From NCBI GenBank assembly GCA_902779165.1, contig CACZAN010000024.1, positions 1 to 64,000 of the forward strand: a DNA stretch of 64,000 bases, written 5' to 3'. Each line of letters starts with the position of its first letter. The first letter of the stretch is position 1. Under the pieces are notes generated by a model. That model was not told the origin of the DNA, did no database searches, and saw only the letters and a list, made by a program, of their open reading frames with translations. Made by a program: the position numbers and the translations under genes. This DNA comes from an uncultured Bacteroidales bacterium (GTDB lineage: Bacteria > Bacteroidota > Bacteroidia > Bacteroidales > Bacteroidaceae). Shown here piece by piece: positions 55,993-64,000 of this stretch.

Positions 55993-56970
55993 ATGAAACC
56001 CATCATTTCCCTTTCCCCCCACGTCCACGGCGGCGACTCGGTGCAGAAGAACATGTATGGCGTGTGCATCGCGCTCGTTCCTGCCCTCGTTGCCTCGTTG
56101 TATTTCTTCGGCGTGGGTTCTGCCATCGTCCTTGCTACATCGGTGGCTGCGTGTGTGCTCTTCGAGTGGGCTATCACACGCTTCATCCTGGGTCGTGAGA
56201 AGCTGACCATCTGCGACGGCAGTGCCGTGCTGACAGGTCTGCTCCTTGGCTTCAACCTGCCCTCGAACCTACCCATTTGGATTATTATCATCGGTGCCCT
56301 CGTGGCCATCGGCGTCGGTAAACTGACGTTCGGTGGTCTGGGCTGCAATCCCTTCAATCCCGCTCTCGTAGGACGTGTGTTCCTGCTCATCTCCTTCCCA
56401 GTGCAGATGACGACGTGGCCTGTCAGCGGTCAGCTGGGATATGTGGACGTGGAGACGGGTGCTACGCCCCTCTTCATCATGAAGGAAGCTATCAAAACTG
56501 GCGATGCCAGCCTGCTAAACCAGTTACCCTCGTCCTTGGATATGCTGCTTGGTCAGACGGGCGGTTCGCTGGGTGAAATCAGCGCCCTCTGCCTGCTCAT
56601 TGGCTGTGTCTATATGCTATGCCGCAAGATTATCACTTGGCACATCCCCGTGAGTATTCTCGGAACAGTCTTCGTGCTCGCAGGACTCTTCCACCTCATC
56701 GACCCCAGCTATGCCAACCCTGTGCAGGTCATCCTCTCGGGCGGTCTGATGCTCGGTGCCTGCTTCATGGCTACGGACTATGTCACCTCGCCCATGACTG
56801 CTAAGGGCCAGCTCATCTACGGCGTTGCCATCGGTGTGCTGACAGTGCTCATCCGCGACTTCGGCAGTTATCCCGAGGGCATGAGCTTCGCCATTCTCAT
56901 CATGAACGGCTTCACTCCGCTCATAAACACCTATGTCAAACCTAAACGCTTCGGGGAGGTAAAGAAATGA
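55993..56970 (+). CDS. rnfD: Electron transport complex subunit D
   Basis: Integral membrane subunit of Rnf with covalent FMN. The 325-residue protein has about nine membrane helices, the sequence GLGCNPFNPALVGRVFLL and the flavinylation-type motif ETGATPLF (Thr, about 155). Start at 55993 (MKPIISLSPH); upstream in-frame sequence is non-coding spacer. It overlaps rnfG by 4 bp. Confidence 0.94.
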   Translation: MKPIISLSPHVHGGDSVQKNMYGVCIALVPALVASLYFFGVGSAIVLATSVAACVLFEWAITRFILGREKLTICDGSAVLTGLLLGFNLPSNLPIWIIIIGALVAIGVGKLTFGGLGCNPFNPALVGRVFLLISFPVQMTTWPVSGQLGYVDVETGATPLFIMKEAIKTGDASLLNQLPSSLDMLLGQTGGSLGEISALCLLIGCVYMLCRKIITWHIPVSILGTVFVLAGLFHLIDPSYANPVQVILSGGLMLGACFMATDYVTSPMTAKGQLIYGVAIGVLTVLIRDFGSYPEGMSFAILIMNGFTPLINTYVKPKRFGEVKK

Positions 56971-57575
56971 AAAAGCTACCATCAACACTTCCGAATATGC
57001 TCATCGTGCTGACCCTCATCTCGGTCATCGCAGCTGGAGCATTGGCCTATGTGAACAAGATCACAGCAGGTCCCATCGAAGAGAATAAAGCCCGCACTCT
57101 GGCCGAAGGTATAAATACTGTGCTGGGCGTTTCAGGCGCCCAGGTCCAGGAAACCAAGACCGTGCAGGATGCCAACGGCAACGATGTCATCATTTATGCA
57201 ACTGATAAGGGCGTTGCCGTGCAAGCCATTGATCCCAATGGCTTTGGAGGCAAATTGAGCGTGCTCGTCGGTTTCGATGACGAGGGGGCCATCAAGGGCT
57301 ACACCGTCCTCGAACATGCCGAAACCCCCGGCCTCGGAGCCAAGGCTGGTTCCTGGTTCCAAAAGGGAGAGAAGGGTGACATCATTGGCAAGAATCCAGG
57401 CCAGAAGGAGTTGACTGTCAGTAAGGACGGTGGCGAAGTGGATGCCATCACCGCTTCCACCATCACCTCCCGTGCCTTTCTCCGCGCCGTCAATGTTGCC
57501 TTCCACGCCTATGCCGGAGCAAGTGCATCGGACGGCCAGACAGGTGCAAGTCAACAACAACAACCTAAAAACTAA
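56967..57575 (+). CDS. rnfG: Electron transport complex subunit G
   Basis: FMN-carrying periplasmic subunit of Rnf. The 202-residue protein has an N-terminal membrane helix (about 11-28), an FMN-binding domain (GLGAKAGSWFQK) and the flavin attachment region DAITASTITSRAF, where a Thr carries FMN. A Gln/Ala-rich tail closes the protein. Translationally coupled to rnfD. Confidence 0.94.
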   Translation: MKKLPSTLPNMLIVLTLISVIAAGALAYVNKITAGPIEENKARTLAEGINTVLGVSGAQVQETKTVQDANGNDVIIYATDKGVAVQAIDPNGFGGKLSVLVGFDDEGAIKGYTVLEHAETPGLGAKAGSWFQKGEKGDIIGKNPGQKELTVSKDGGEVDAITASTITSRAFLRAVNVAFHAYAGASASDGQTGASQQQQPKN

Positions 57576-57587
57576 GGAGAAACGACT

Positions 57588-58172
57588 ATGAAATATTTCA
57601 AGATTTTATGGAACGGCATCCTCAAGGAGAACCCGACCTTCGTCCTTCTCCTGGGTATGTGCCCCACGCTGGGAACCACTTCCAGCGCCATTAACGGTAT
57701 GTCGATGGGTCTGGCCACCATGGCGGTGCTCATCTTTTCCAACCTCATCATCTCGTGCATCAAGAGCCTTGTGCCCGACATGGTTCGCATTCCATCGTAC
57801 ATCGTCGTGATTGCCAGCCTTGTCACCGCTTTGCAGATGATCATGCAAGCTTTCACACCGGAGGTGTATAAGACCCTCGGTCTGTTCATCCCACTGATAG
57901 TGGTGAACTGCATTATCCTTGGTCGTGCTGAAGCCTTTGCAGCCAAGAACGGTCCTGTGGAGAGTCTCTTCGACGGTATCGGAATTGGTCTCGGTTTCAC
58001 CATCGCCCTGACGCTCCTCGGCGGCATCCGTGAACTTCTGGGCACCGGCAAGCTCTTCAATATGACTATCTACAGCGAGAACTATGGCATGCTCCTCTTC
58101 GTCCTCGCTCCCGGAGCCTTCATCGCGCTGGGTTATCTAATCGCAGTTGTTAAGAAAGTAGCAAAGATTTAA
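57588..58172 (+). CDS. rnfE: Electron transport complex subunit E
   Basis: Membrane subunit of Rnf, 194 residues with about six helices. ENPTFVLLLGMCPTLGTTSS and the central IPLIVVNCIILGRAEAFA are characteristic, the latter mirrored in RnfA (LITTNCAILG), reflecting the inverted-repeat pair of E and A that bind an iron-sulfur cluster between them. Confidence 0.95.
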   Translation: MKYFKILWNGILKENPTFVLLLGMCPTLGTTSSAINGMSMGLATMAVLIFSNLIISCIKSLVPDMVRIPSYIVVIASLVTALQMIMQAFTPEVYKTLGLFIPLIVVNCIILGRAEAFAAKNGPVESLFDGIGIGLGFTIALTLLGGIRELLGTGKLFNMTIYSENYGMLLFVLAPGAFIALGYLIAVVKKVAKI

Positions 58173-58177
58173 TAACT

Positions 58178-58795
58178 ATGGCATATCTATTAATATTCTT
58201 CTCTGCCATCTTCGTCAACAACATCGTGTTCTCGCAGTTCCTTGGAATCTGCCCGTTCCTCGGTGTGTCGAAGAAAGTGGACACCGCACTCGGTATGTCC
58301 GCGGCTGTGGCTTTCGTGCTCACTATCGCAACGATTGTCACCTATTTGATTCAGATTCTGCTTGTCAAGTATCAGCTTGAGTACTTGCAGACCATTGCCT
58401 TCATCCTCGTCATTGCCGCCCTCGTTCAGATGGTAGAGATTATCTTGAAGAAGGTTTCTCCCGCTCTGTATCAGGCTCTTGGCGTCTTCCTGCCTCTGAT
58501 TACCACGAACTGCGCCATCCTCGGTGTTGCCATCCTTGTGGCTCAGAACACGTACAACGCCCAAGGCCTAGAGCCCAACCTGCTGACAGGCGTTGTCTTT
58601 GCAGTCTCCACAGCCCTCGGCTTCGGCCTTGCACTAACCATCTTCGCTGCAATCCGTGAACAGTTGGCTATGATGGATATCCCCAAGGGGATGCAGGGCA
58701 TGCCCATTGCGCTTGTAGTGGCTGGTCTCCTCGCAATGGCCTTCATGGGCTTCGGCGGTGTGGACAATGGCCTCGCAAAAGTATTTGGTCTGTAA
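58178..58795 (+). CDS. rnfA: Electron transport complex subunit A
   Basis: Membrane subunit of Rnf, 205 residues with six helices. NNIVFSQFLGICPFLGVSKK and FLPLITTNCAILGVAIL carry the conserved Cys residues of the shared cluster. It begins 5 bp after rnfE and ends 1 bp before the transporter-like gene, strongly suggesting one transcript. Confidence 0.95.
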   Translation: MAYLLIFFSAIFVNNIVFSQFLGICPFLGVSKKVDTALGMSAAVAFVLTIATIVTYLIQILLVKYQLEYLQTIAFILVIAALVQMVEIILKKVSPALYQALGVFLPLITTNCAILGVAILVAQNTYNAQGLEPNLLTGVVFAVSTALGFGLALTIFAAIREQLAMMDIPKGMQGMPIALVVAGLLAMAFMGFGGVDNGLAKVFGL

Positions 58796-58796
58796 T

Positions 58797-59390
58797 ATGT
58801 TTCAGATTTTTCGTTCCTCATTCTTGGCTGGCGTATGCATCGGCATCGCCGGCTTTGGTTATCTGGCCGAGAAGAGCATCGTTGGTGCGGTGCTCTTCGC
58901 CTTCGGCCTGCTTACAGTTGTACACTATGGGCTGAAACTCTATACCGGCACAGCTGGTTTCATCCGTCGCGGTGAGGTGGGGCAGCTATTTCTCATCCTC
59001 GTAGGTAATATTCTGGGCTGTCTGGCTGTAGCCCTCATCGCCCGCTGTTCGCCCATGCCCCTTCAGGAGACAGCACAGACGGTGCTTGAGGGACGTCTGG
59101 CTACTGGTCCCTTGCGTGGTGGCGTACTCGCCATAGGTTGTGGATTTATCATGACAACCGCCGTGAACTTCGCCCGTCAGGGCAAGAACCTCCCGTTGCT
59201 GTTCGGCGTGCCTTTGTTCATCATGTGTGGATTCCCCCACTGCATTGCCGACGCTTTCTACTACCTTTGTGTGCCCCTTGACTTCTGGGCATGCTACTGG
59301 CCTTCCATCCTTCTTTTCTACGTCTCCATAGTCTTTGGTAATTTCATCGGCTGCAACCTGTATCGTGCCGTCCTTCCGGACAAGGCATGA
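58797..59390 (+). CDS. Formate/nitrite-transporter-family-like membrane protein
   Basis: A 197-residue membrane protein with about six helices. FLAGVCIGIAGFGYLAEK, LILVGNILGCLAVALIA and GFPHCIADAFYY followed by FVSIVFGN-like sequence resemble FNT channels (compare HSIANMF and GNxxGG), though it is shorter than FocA (about 285). The start at 58797 leaves a single base after the rnfA stop. Likely substrate is formate, nitrite or hydrosulfide; not determinable. It converges on the methyltransferase gene. Confidence 0.75.
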   Translation: MFQIFRSSFLAGVCIGIAGFGYLAEKSIVGAVLFAFGLLTVVHYGLKLYTGTAGFIRRGEVGQLFLILVGNILGCLAVALIARCSPMPLQETAQTVLEGRLATGPLRGGVLAIGCGFIMTTAVNFARQGKNLPLLFGVPLFIMCGFPHCIADAFYYLCVPLDFWACYWPSILLFYVSIVFGNFIGCNLYRAVLPDKA

Positions 59391-59403
59391 TGCAGCTCCG
59401 CTG

Positions 59404-60210
59404 TCAGTTCCTCTTTCTCAGTTGCCAGAACGCAATCGCTGACGCTGCTGCAACATTCAGGGAATCGACATGGTGGGACATGGGAATGCGGACAACATAG
59501 TCTGCTGAGGTTATGGCGGTGGAGGGGAGTCCGTCGCCCTCTGTGCCCATAATGATGGCAAGACGCGGCTCTGAGAGCAGGGTGGGGTCATCGATGCTGA
59601 TGGAATTGTCGGAGAGTGCCATTGCGGCCGTGTGGAATCCAAGCTGTCGGAGTCGGGATTGATAATCAGTAGATTCCAACCAAGTCCAGGGGACGAGGAA
59701 CACACTTCCCATTGATACACGCACAGCTCGCCGATTCAGTGGATCGCAGGAATTTGGGGTGAGCAGTACAGCATCTATGCCAAGTGCTGCTGCTGAACGA
59801 AATATGGCACCTATATTCGTGGTGTCTACAACTCCCTCAATAACGACTACGCGGCTGGCATCCTTGCAAACAGCTTCCACAGTTGGAGGCTGAGGACGTC
59901 GCATGGCGCAGAGCACACCGCGTGTCAGGGTGTAGCCCGTCAGTCGTGTCAACAGTTCGCGCGAACCGGTATAGATGGGAATGTCGTTAGCTCGCTGGAT
60001 GATATCTGCCGCATCGCCTTCAATGTGCCGGCGTTCGCAGAGTAATGCCAGCGGCTGATACCCAGCGTCTAATGCCACGCGAATGACCTTAGGACTTTCG
60101 GCAATAAAAAGGCCACGCTCCGGTTCCAGCCGATTACGCAGCTGGGCTTCCGTGAGCGTGGCGAAGATTTCTAAGCCCGGGTGGCTTAGGGAAGAGATTT
60201 CAGTTACCAA
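59404..60210 (-). CDS. TrmH-family RNA 2'-O-methyltransferase
   Basis: A 268-residue SPOUT methyltransferase. An N-terminal L30e-like substrate-binding part (RLEPERGLFIAESPKVI) precedes the knot: NIGAIFRSAAALGIDAVLL, IMGTEGDGL and IPMSHHVDSLNVAAASAIA. Target (rRNA or tRNA) is not clear from sequence. It lies 31 bp after the FGGY kinase on the same strand. Confidence 0.92.
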   Translation of the reverse strand: MVTEISSLSHPGLEIFATLTEAQLRNRLEPERGLFIAESPKVIRVALDAGYQPLALLCERRHIEGDAADIIQRANDIPIYTGSRELLTRLTGYTLTRGVLCAMRRPQPPTVEAVCKDASRVVVIEGVVDTTNIGAIFRSAAALGIDAVLLTPNSCDPLNRRAVRVSMGSVFLVPWTWLESTDYQSRLRQLGFHTAAMALSDNSISIDDPTLLSEPRLAIIMGTEGDGLPSTAITSADYVVRIPMSHHVDSLNVAAASAIAFWQLRKRN

Positions 60211-60241
60211 TGGACAAAGGTCTTTGGAAACAGATGCATGC

Positions 60242-61834
60242 TTATTTCTTGGACTTCACAGCTGCTTGCTCTATGGGCAAGTTCTGCTTGTAGTTCTCGA
60301 TGTAGCGGTTGAAGCCAGCGACGTCCTCGGGGGTGGGAACAACCTCCACGCCTGTGTTGCCTGCGAAGACCACCTGATCGAGGTAGTCGGCGAGGTTCAG
60401 CTTCTGCGGGTTGTTGACCACGAAGTTTGCCAGCAGGGCAATACCCCATGCGCCACCTTCGCCTGCGGTCTCCATTACGGAAATCGGGGAGTTGAGGGCG
60501 GCGGCGAGCATACGCTGTCCTACCTTCGGAGTGGTGAAGTATCCGCCGTGACCTGTGATGCGGTCGACCTTGATCTTCTCCTCATTGAGCAGGATGTCGT
60601 TACCGATTTTCAGCACGCCGATGGCTCCATAGAGCTGAGCACGCATGAAGTTGGCAAGATTGAACTTGTCGCTGGCAGAGCGCACGAAGAGGGGACGGCC
60701 GTCTGACAGACCCGTGACAGGTTCGCCGCTGACATAGTTGTAAGCCATCAGTCCGCCGCAGTCAGCATCGCCATTGAGGGCTGCATTGAAGAGGGTGGAG
60801 TAGAGGTCGAAAGTACTCTGCTTCACACCCAGCAACTCCTGATATTCCTTGAACATCTTCACCCAGGCGTTGATTTCGCTGGTGCAGTTGTTGCAGTGTA
60901 CCATAGCTACGAGGAATCCATCGGGCGTGGTGACGAGGTCGATGGGCTCGTAGGGTTTGCTCAGCGGCTTCTCCAGCACAATCATCGAGAAGGAACTGGT
61001 GCCGGCACTGACGTTACCTGTGCGTTCGCGAACGGCATTGGTGGCAACCATACCTGTTCCTGCGTCGCCTTCGGGAGGACATACGGGGATGCCAGGCTTC
61101 AGATGACCGCTTACGTCCAACTTCAGAGCACCTTCGGGGGTGAGGAAGCCTGCGTTCTCGCCGGCTACGAGAACCTTGGGGAGGATGTCCAACAGCTTCC
61201 ATGAGAAGCCCTTGGGAGCGATGAGTTTGTCGAACTTAGCAACCATCGTTGCATCGTAGGTCTTGGTGAAGGGGTCTACGGGAATCATACCCGAAGCGTC
61301 GCCCACACCCAGTACTTTCTGGCCGGTCACCTGCCAGTGGACGTAACCAGCGAGGGTGGTGAGGAAGGTGATGTCCTTCACGTGTTCCTCGTTGTCGAGA
61401 ATGGCCTCATAAAGGTGGCTGATGCTCCAACGGAGAGGAATGTTGTAGACGAAGAGCTTGGAGAGCTCTGCGGCAGCCTTACCCGTATTGGTGTTGCGCC
61501 AGGTGCGGAAGGGCACAAGGATGTCACCTTTCTCGTTGAACGGCATGTAGCCGTGCATCATGGCGGAGAAGCCGATGGCGGCGAGTGTCTCGATTTCGCA
61601 GTCGTACTCCTTGAGGACATTCTTTCGTAGGTCTGCATAGCAGTCCTGAAGTCCGTACCAGATGGCTTCTGTGGAGTAGGTCCACAGTCCGTCCACAAGC
61701 TGGTTCTCCCAGGTGTGGGAGCCCTGTGCTATGGGCTTGTTCTCGGGGTCGATGAGAACGGCCTTGATGCGGGTAGAGCCAAACTCGATACCGAGAATGG
61801 CTTTTCCTGACTCAATAATTTGTTTTGCGTTCAT
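60242..61834 (-). CDS. araB: FGGY-family sugar kinase, probable L-ribulokinase
   Basis: Expected to phosphorylate L-ribulose, the product of the AraA isomerase encoded upstream. The 530-residue protein shows AILGIEFGSTRIKAVL (phosphate 1), GFSAMMHGYMPFNEKGD, PEGDAGTGMVATNAV, GNVSAGTSSFSMIVLEKP and RITGHGGYFTTPKVGQRMLA. The start at 61834 (MNAKQIIES) is chosen because the upstream in-frame sequence lies in the intergenic inverted repeat. Length and sequence fit the Bacteroidetes kinase found beside araA, but xylulokinase activity cannot be excluded. Confidence 0.85.
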   Translation of the reverse strand: MNAKQIIESGKAILGIEFGSTRIKAVLIDPENKPIAQGSHTWENQLVDGLWTYSTEAIWYGLQDCYADLRKNVLKEYDCEIETLAAIGFSAMMHGYMPFNEKGDILVPFRTWRNTNTGKAAAELSKLFVYNIPLRWSISHLYEAILDNEEHVKDITFLTTLAGYVHWQVTGQKVLGVGDASGMIPVDPFTKTYDATMVAKFDKLIAPKGFSWKLLDILPKVLVAGENAGFLTPEGALKLDVSGHLKPGIPVCPPEGDAGTGMVATNAVRERTGNVSAGTSSFSMIVLEKPLSKPYEPIDLVTTPDGFLVAMVHCNNCTSEINAWVKMFKEYQELLGVKQSTFDLYSTLFNAALNGDADCGGLMAYNYVSGEPVTGLSDGRPLFVRSASDKFNLANFMRAQLYGAIGVLKIGNDILLNEEKIKVDRITGHGGYFTTPKVGQRMLAAALNSPISVMETAGEGGAWGIALLANFVVNNPQKLNLADYLDQVVFAGNTGVEVVPTPEDVAGFNRYIENYKQNLPIEQAAVKSKK

Positions 61835-61850
61835 AATAGTTGATTCAAAA

Positions 61851-61928
61851 TCACAATTCAAAATTCACAATGGGCACCGGAATGTTTGATTGCAATGCGC
61901 CAGCGTCATTGTGAATTCTGAATTGTGA
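61851..61928. repeat. 22-bp inverted repeat between araA and the kinase gene
   Basis: TCACAATTCAAAATTCACAA (61851 on) pairs with the complementary arm at 61907-61928 with one mismatch over 22 bp, around a 34-base loop. It nearly fills the gap between araA and the kinase, and could be an mRNA processing or attenuation structure. Confidence 0.8.
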
Positions 61929-61936
61929 ATTGTTAA

Positions 61937-63427
61937 TTACTTCAGGGCTTTGTTCAGCATGTAGTAGACCTCGTTGTTGCGGAGAGTCTGCTTGAAGTCA
62001 GCGATGTTGGTGTCCTTGTTGATCTTCACGTACTCGATGCCGGTCATCTCAGCGAAGTCCTCCCAGTACTCTTCAGTAATGTCGTAGGAGAAGGCGCTGT
62101 GGTGTGTGCCGCCAGCGAGAATCCATGCACCTGCACCAATCTCGAAGGTGGGCTGGGGAACCCAGAGTGCGCTGGCCACGGGAAGGTTGGGCATGGGCTT
62201 GGGCTCGATGCACTCCACGGTCTGAGAAATCAGACGGAAGCGATTGCCGAGGTCCACGACGGTAGCTTTGATGCCAGGACCAACCTTGGAGGTGAAGACG
62301 AGTCGTGCGGTCTGCTGCTTGCGGATGCCGATGCCGAGGAAATGTACTTCGAGCTTGGGCTTGTCGGTAGCGATGAGCGGGCATACTTCGAGCATGTGGC
62401 TCTGCAGGCAGGAGCTGCGGTCGCCGGCGAAGTTCAGCGTGTAGTCCTCGAGGAATGAGCAACCGGTGGGCATACCCTGCTGGATGACCCAAAGTGTGCG
62501 ATAGAGGCAAGCGGTCTTCCAGTCGCCCTCGGCGCCGAAACCGTAGCCTTCCTGCATCAGACGCTGGGAAGCGAGGCCGGGAATCTGGTCGAAGCCCAGG
62601 AAGTTGGGATCGTCGATGTCGGCACCTCCGAGGTCATCGAAGTTGGTGGTGAAGGCGGTAGCACCCTCATCCTTCAGCACGCGGCGCAGGGCGATTTCAG
62701 CCTTGGCTGCGTTGTGAACCTTCTCCCAATATACCTTCTCGCCGCTCTCGTCGATCTTGATGGTGTAGAGCTTCTTGTACTCCTCAACGAGCTCGTCGGC
62801 TTCCTTGTCGGTAACCTTCTTGAAGTAGTCCATCAGAGAGCTTACGGGATAGTAGTCAACGTGGTAGCCCAGACGCTGCTCGAACTCAACACGGTCACCG
62901 TCGGTAACGGCTACGTTGTTCATGTTCATGCCGAACATGAGGCAGCGTACGTTGTGAGCATCAGCAACACCGGCAGCTACGCGAGCCCAAACGGCAATCT
63001 GCTTCTGAACCTTCTCCTCTTTCCAGTAGCCGCAAACGACCTTGCGGGCCACGCGCATGCGAGTGCAGATATGACCGAACTCGATGTCGCCGTGGGCGCT
63101 CTGGTTGAGGTTCATGAAGTCCATGTCAATCTCACCCCAAGGAATCTCGGCGTTGTACTGGGTGTGGAAATGGAGTAGGGGCTTCTGCAGCTGCTGCAGA
63201 CCCTTGATCCACATCTTGGCGGGAGAGAAGGTGTGCATCCAGGTGATGATACCTACGCACTTCTCGTCGTTGTTGGTACCTTTATATACAATCTTCACGG
63301 GGATGTTGCCACTCTTGTTCAGGCCCTCGACCATCTCCTTTGAGTGTCCATCAACTGCAACGACTGCGTCGCCTCCATAGAGGAGCTGTGCGCCGGTTAC
63401 CCACCAAATCTCATAATCTTTAAACAT
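61937..63427 (-). CDS. araA: L-arabinose isomerase
   Basis: Converts L-arabinose to L-ribulose. The 496-residue protein begins MFKDYEIWWVTGAQLLYGGD, followed by WMHTFSPAKMWIKGLQ, QYNAEIPWGEIDMDFMNLNQ and GYGFGAEGDWKTA (metal-binding Glu), with a His-containing motif SHMLEVCPLIA. The length is normal. It forms an arabinose catabolic pair with the FGGY kinase. Confidence 0.96.
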   Translation of the reverse strand: MFKDYEIWWVTGAQLLYGGDAVVAVDGHSKEMVEGLNKSGNIPVKIVYKGTNNDEKCVGIITWMHTFSPAKMWIKGLQQLQKPLLHFHTQYNAEIPWGEIDMDFMNLNQSAHGDIEFGHICTRMRVARKVVCGYWKEEKVQKQIAVWARVAAGVADAHNVRCLMFGMNMNNVAVTDGDRVEFEQRLGYHVDYYPVSSLMDYFKKVTDKEADELVEEYKKLYTIKIDESGEKVYWEKVHNAAKAEIALRRVLKDEGATAFTTNFDDLGGADIDDPNFLGFDQIPGLASQRLMQEGYGFGAEGDWKTACLYRTLWVIQQGMPTGCSFLEDYTLNFAGDRSSCLQSHMLEVCPLIATDKPKLEVHFLGIGIRKQQTARLVFTSKVGPGIKATVVDLGNRFRLISQTVECIEPKPMPNLPVASALWVPQPTFEIGAGAWILAGGTHHSAFSYDITEEYWEDFAEMTGIEYVKINKDTNIADFKQTLRNNEVYYMLNKALK

Positions 63428-63436
63428 AATTCTGAG

Positions 63437-63490
63437 CCCCCTCTTATCCCCCGAAAAGGGGGAAGACCGTAACAGGGCTTGGGTCTTTAG
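63437..63490. repeat. GC-rich dispersed hairpin element, copy 4
   Basis: CCCCCGAAAAGGGGG hairpin followed by AAGACCG and GGGCTTGGGTCTTTAG, the same plan as copies at 4894, 25092 and 50644. It lies upstream of araA. Confidence 0.6.
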
Positions 63491-63518
63491 TTATTAAATA
63501 AAAGTTTATAATATCGAT

Positions 63519-63995
63519 CTACTCGAACCTGAGACGGGAGAGCAGGTGCATGGGCTGCTGACGGTAGTCAACGAACTGCCATTCGTCTATCATGTATCCA
63601 CCGTTGCGCTCTATGTTCTCCTCGGCTGCATCCTTGAAAGGCTCTATGAGTTCCTCTGACGTGCGGAATGCGAACTGCGGTTCATCGGGAACCTTGACAA
63701 AGAGCGTGTCGCGGCAGAGGTTGCAGCTGAGCAGTGCCTTTTCTGCTTCTGTCCACAAGACGTGCAACTCCTGTGCCGGCAGCTCGCCGTCTGAGGACTT
63801 TGGACATTCTGCATCCTCTATGTCTTCCATATTCTCTGTGTCCCCTTCGTCATCGCTGGAGGAAAAGTCAGGGTCGTCGTATTCCTCGAAGCCATTGTCG
63901 TCAACCCCGATGCTCTCCAGTTCTTCACTGGTGGGCATGCGCACCAATCCTCCGGTAGCAGCATGGAGCAGCTGGGTGAGGTTGTAAACGAGCAT
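63519..63995 (-). CDS. Acidic protein at the window edge, function unknown
   Basis: A 158-residue reading frame that may continue beyond the window (only five bases precede its first ATG). Residues about 20-70 are very acidic (ESIGVDDNGFEEYDDPDF, then EGDTENMEDIEDAE), followed by a folded-looking part with SCNLCRDTLFVKVPDE and ending LLSRLRFE. No family is recognised. It is upstream of araA on the same strand. Confidence 0.6.
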   Translation of the reverse strand: MLVYNLTQLLHAATGGLVRMPTSEELESIGVDDNGFEEYDDPDFSSSDDEGDTENMEDIEDAECPKSSDGELPAQELHVLWTEAEKALLSCNLCRDTLFVKVPDEPQFAFRTSEELIEPFKDAAEENIERNGGYMIDEWQFVDYRQQPMHLLSRLRFE

Positions 63996-64000
63996 AAGTC

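Overview
The window comes from a Bacteroidales genome, most likely Prevotellaceae. The support is: promoters of the Bacteroidetes type (a TAnnTTTG box, often with a TTTG/TTG about 19-20 bp upstream); secreted enzymes ending in short C-terminal domains like those used by the type IX secretion system (T9SS); a full aerotolerance (Bat) operon; an RseC-RnfBCDGEA cluster; DUF3667, DUF4296 and DUF4838 proteins; and an AraA/FGGY-kinase arabinose pair. No rRNA, tRNA, insertion sequence or CRISPR array was found. The gene content looks like core chromosome, but the intergenic DNA is unusually rich in short tandem repeats and hairpin elements, some of which have been drawn into reading frames.

Layout. 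1-6.8 kb is mostly minus strand: a start-less gene remnant, a DUF3089 hydrolase, a secreted GH16 glucanase, a TPR protein, peptide deformylase, RuvX and a SPOR lipoprotein. 7-8 kb is plus strand: a YtxH protein and a holin-like membrane protein, followed by a 187-bp MITE-like inverted repeat. 8.2-13.7 kb is minus strand: a mannose-1-phosphate guanylyltransferase and two related secreted M6 metallopeptidases. 13.9-15.7 kb holds ispE and a DUF3667 protein. LigA (minus) and a 1342-residue SNF2-family ATPase (plus) are divergent from 17.8 kb, followed by trmD and a zeta-toxin-like kinase with a tiny overlapping partner ORF. From 24.0 to 37.6 kb all genes are co-directional: ftsY, rimO, two HU-type genes (the second fused to a membrane anchor and LysM-like tail), moxR, DUF58, a membrane protein, batA, a batB-batC fusion, batD, batE and a PAP2 phosphatase.

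37.7-44.7 kb carries ileS, a DksA-like gene, lspA, a DUF4296 lipoprotein, a small conserved ORF and galE. 45-47 kb is a secreted DUF4838 protein, followed by 441 bp of repeat-rich spacer. 47.2-52.7 kb carries an ABC-F ATPase, grpE, an interrupted dnaJ, folC and rpsP. 53-59.4 kb is the Rnf respiratory complex with RseC upstream and a formate/nitrite-transporter-like gene downstream. 59.4-64 kb is minus strand: an rRNA/tRNA 2'-O-methyltransferase, an FGGY kinase (probable L-ribulokinase), L-arabinose isomerase and an acidic protein at the edge.

The most notable points are: dnaJ is broken by an apparent internal deletion with a frameshift; an HU-type DNA-binding domain is fused to an acidic linker, a transmembrane helix and a LysM-like tail at the head of the Bat region; BatB and BatC are one polypeptide; four intergenic sites carry unrelated repeats that share a 22-bp period; a GC-rich hairpin family occurs at four places, once inside the 5' end of rimO; and RimO has a Pro/Ser-rich insertion inside its cluster-binding domain.
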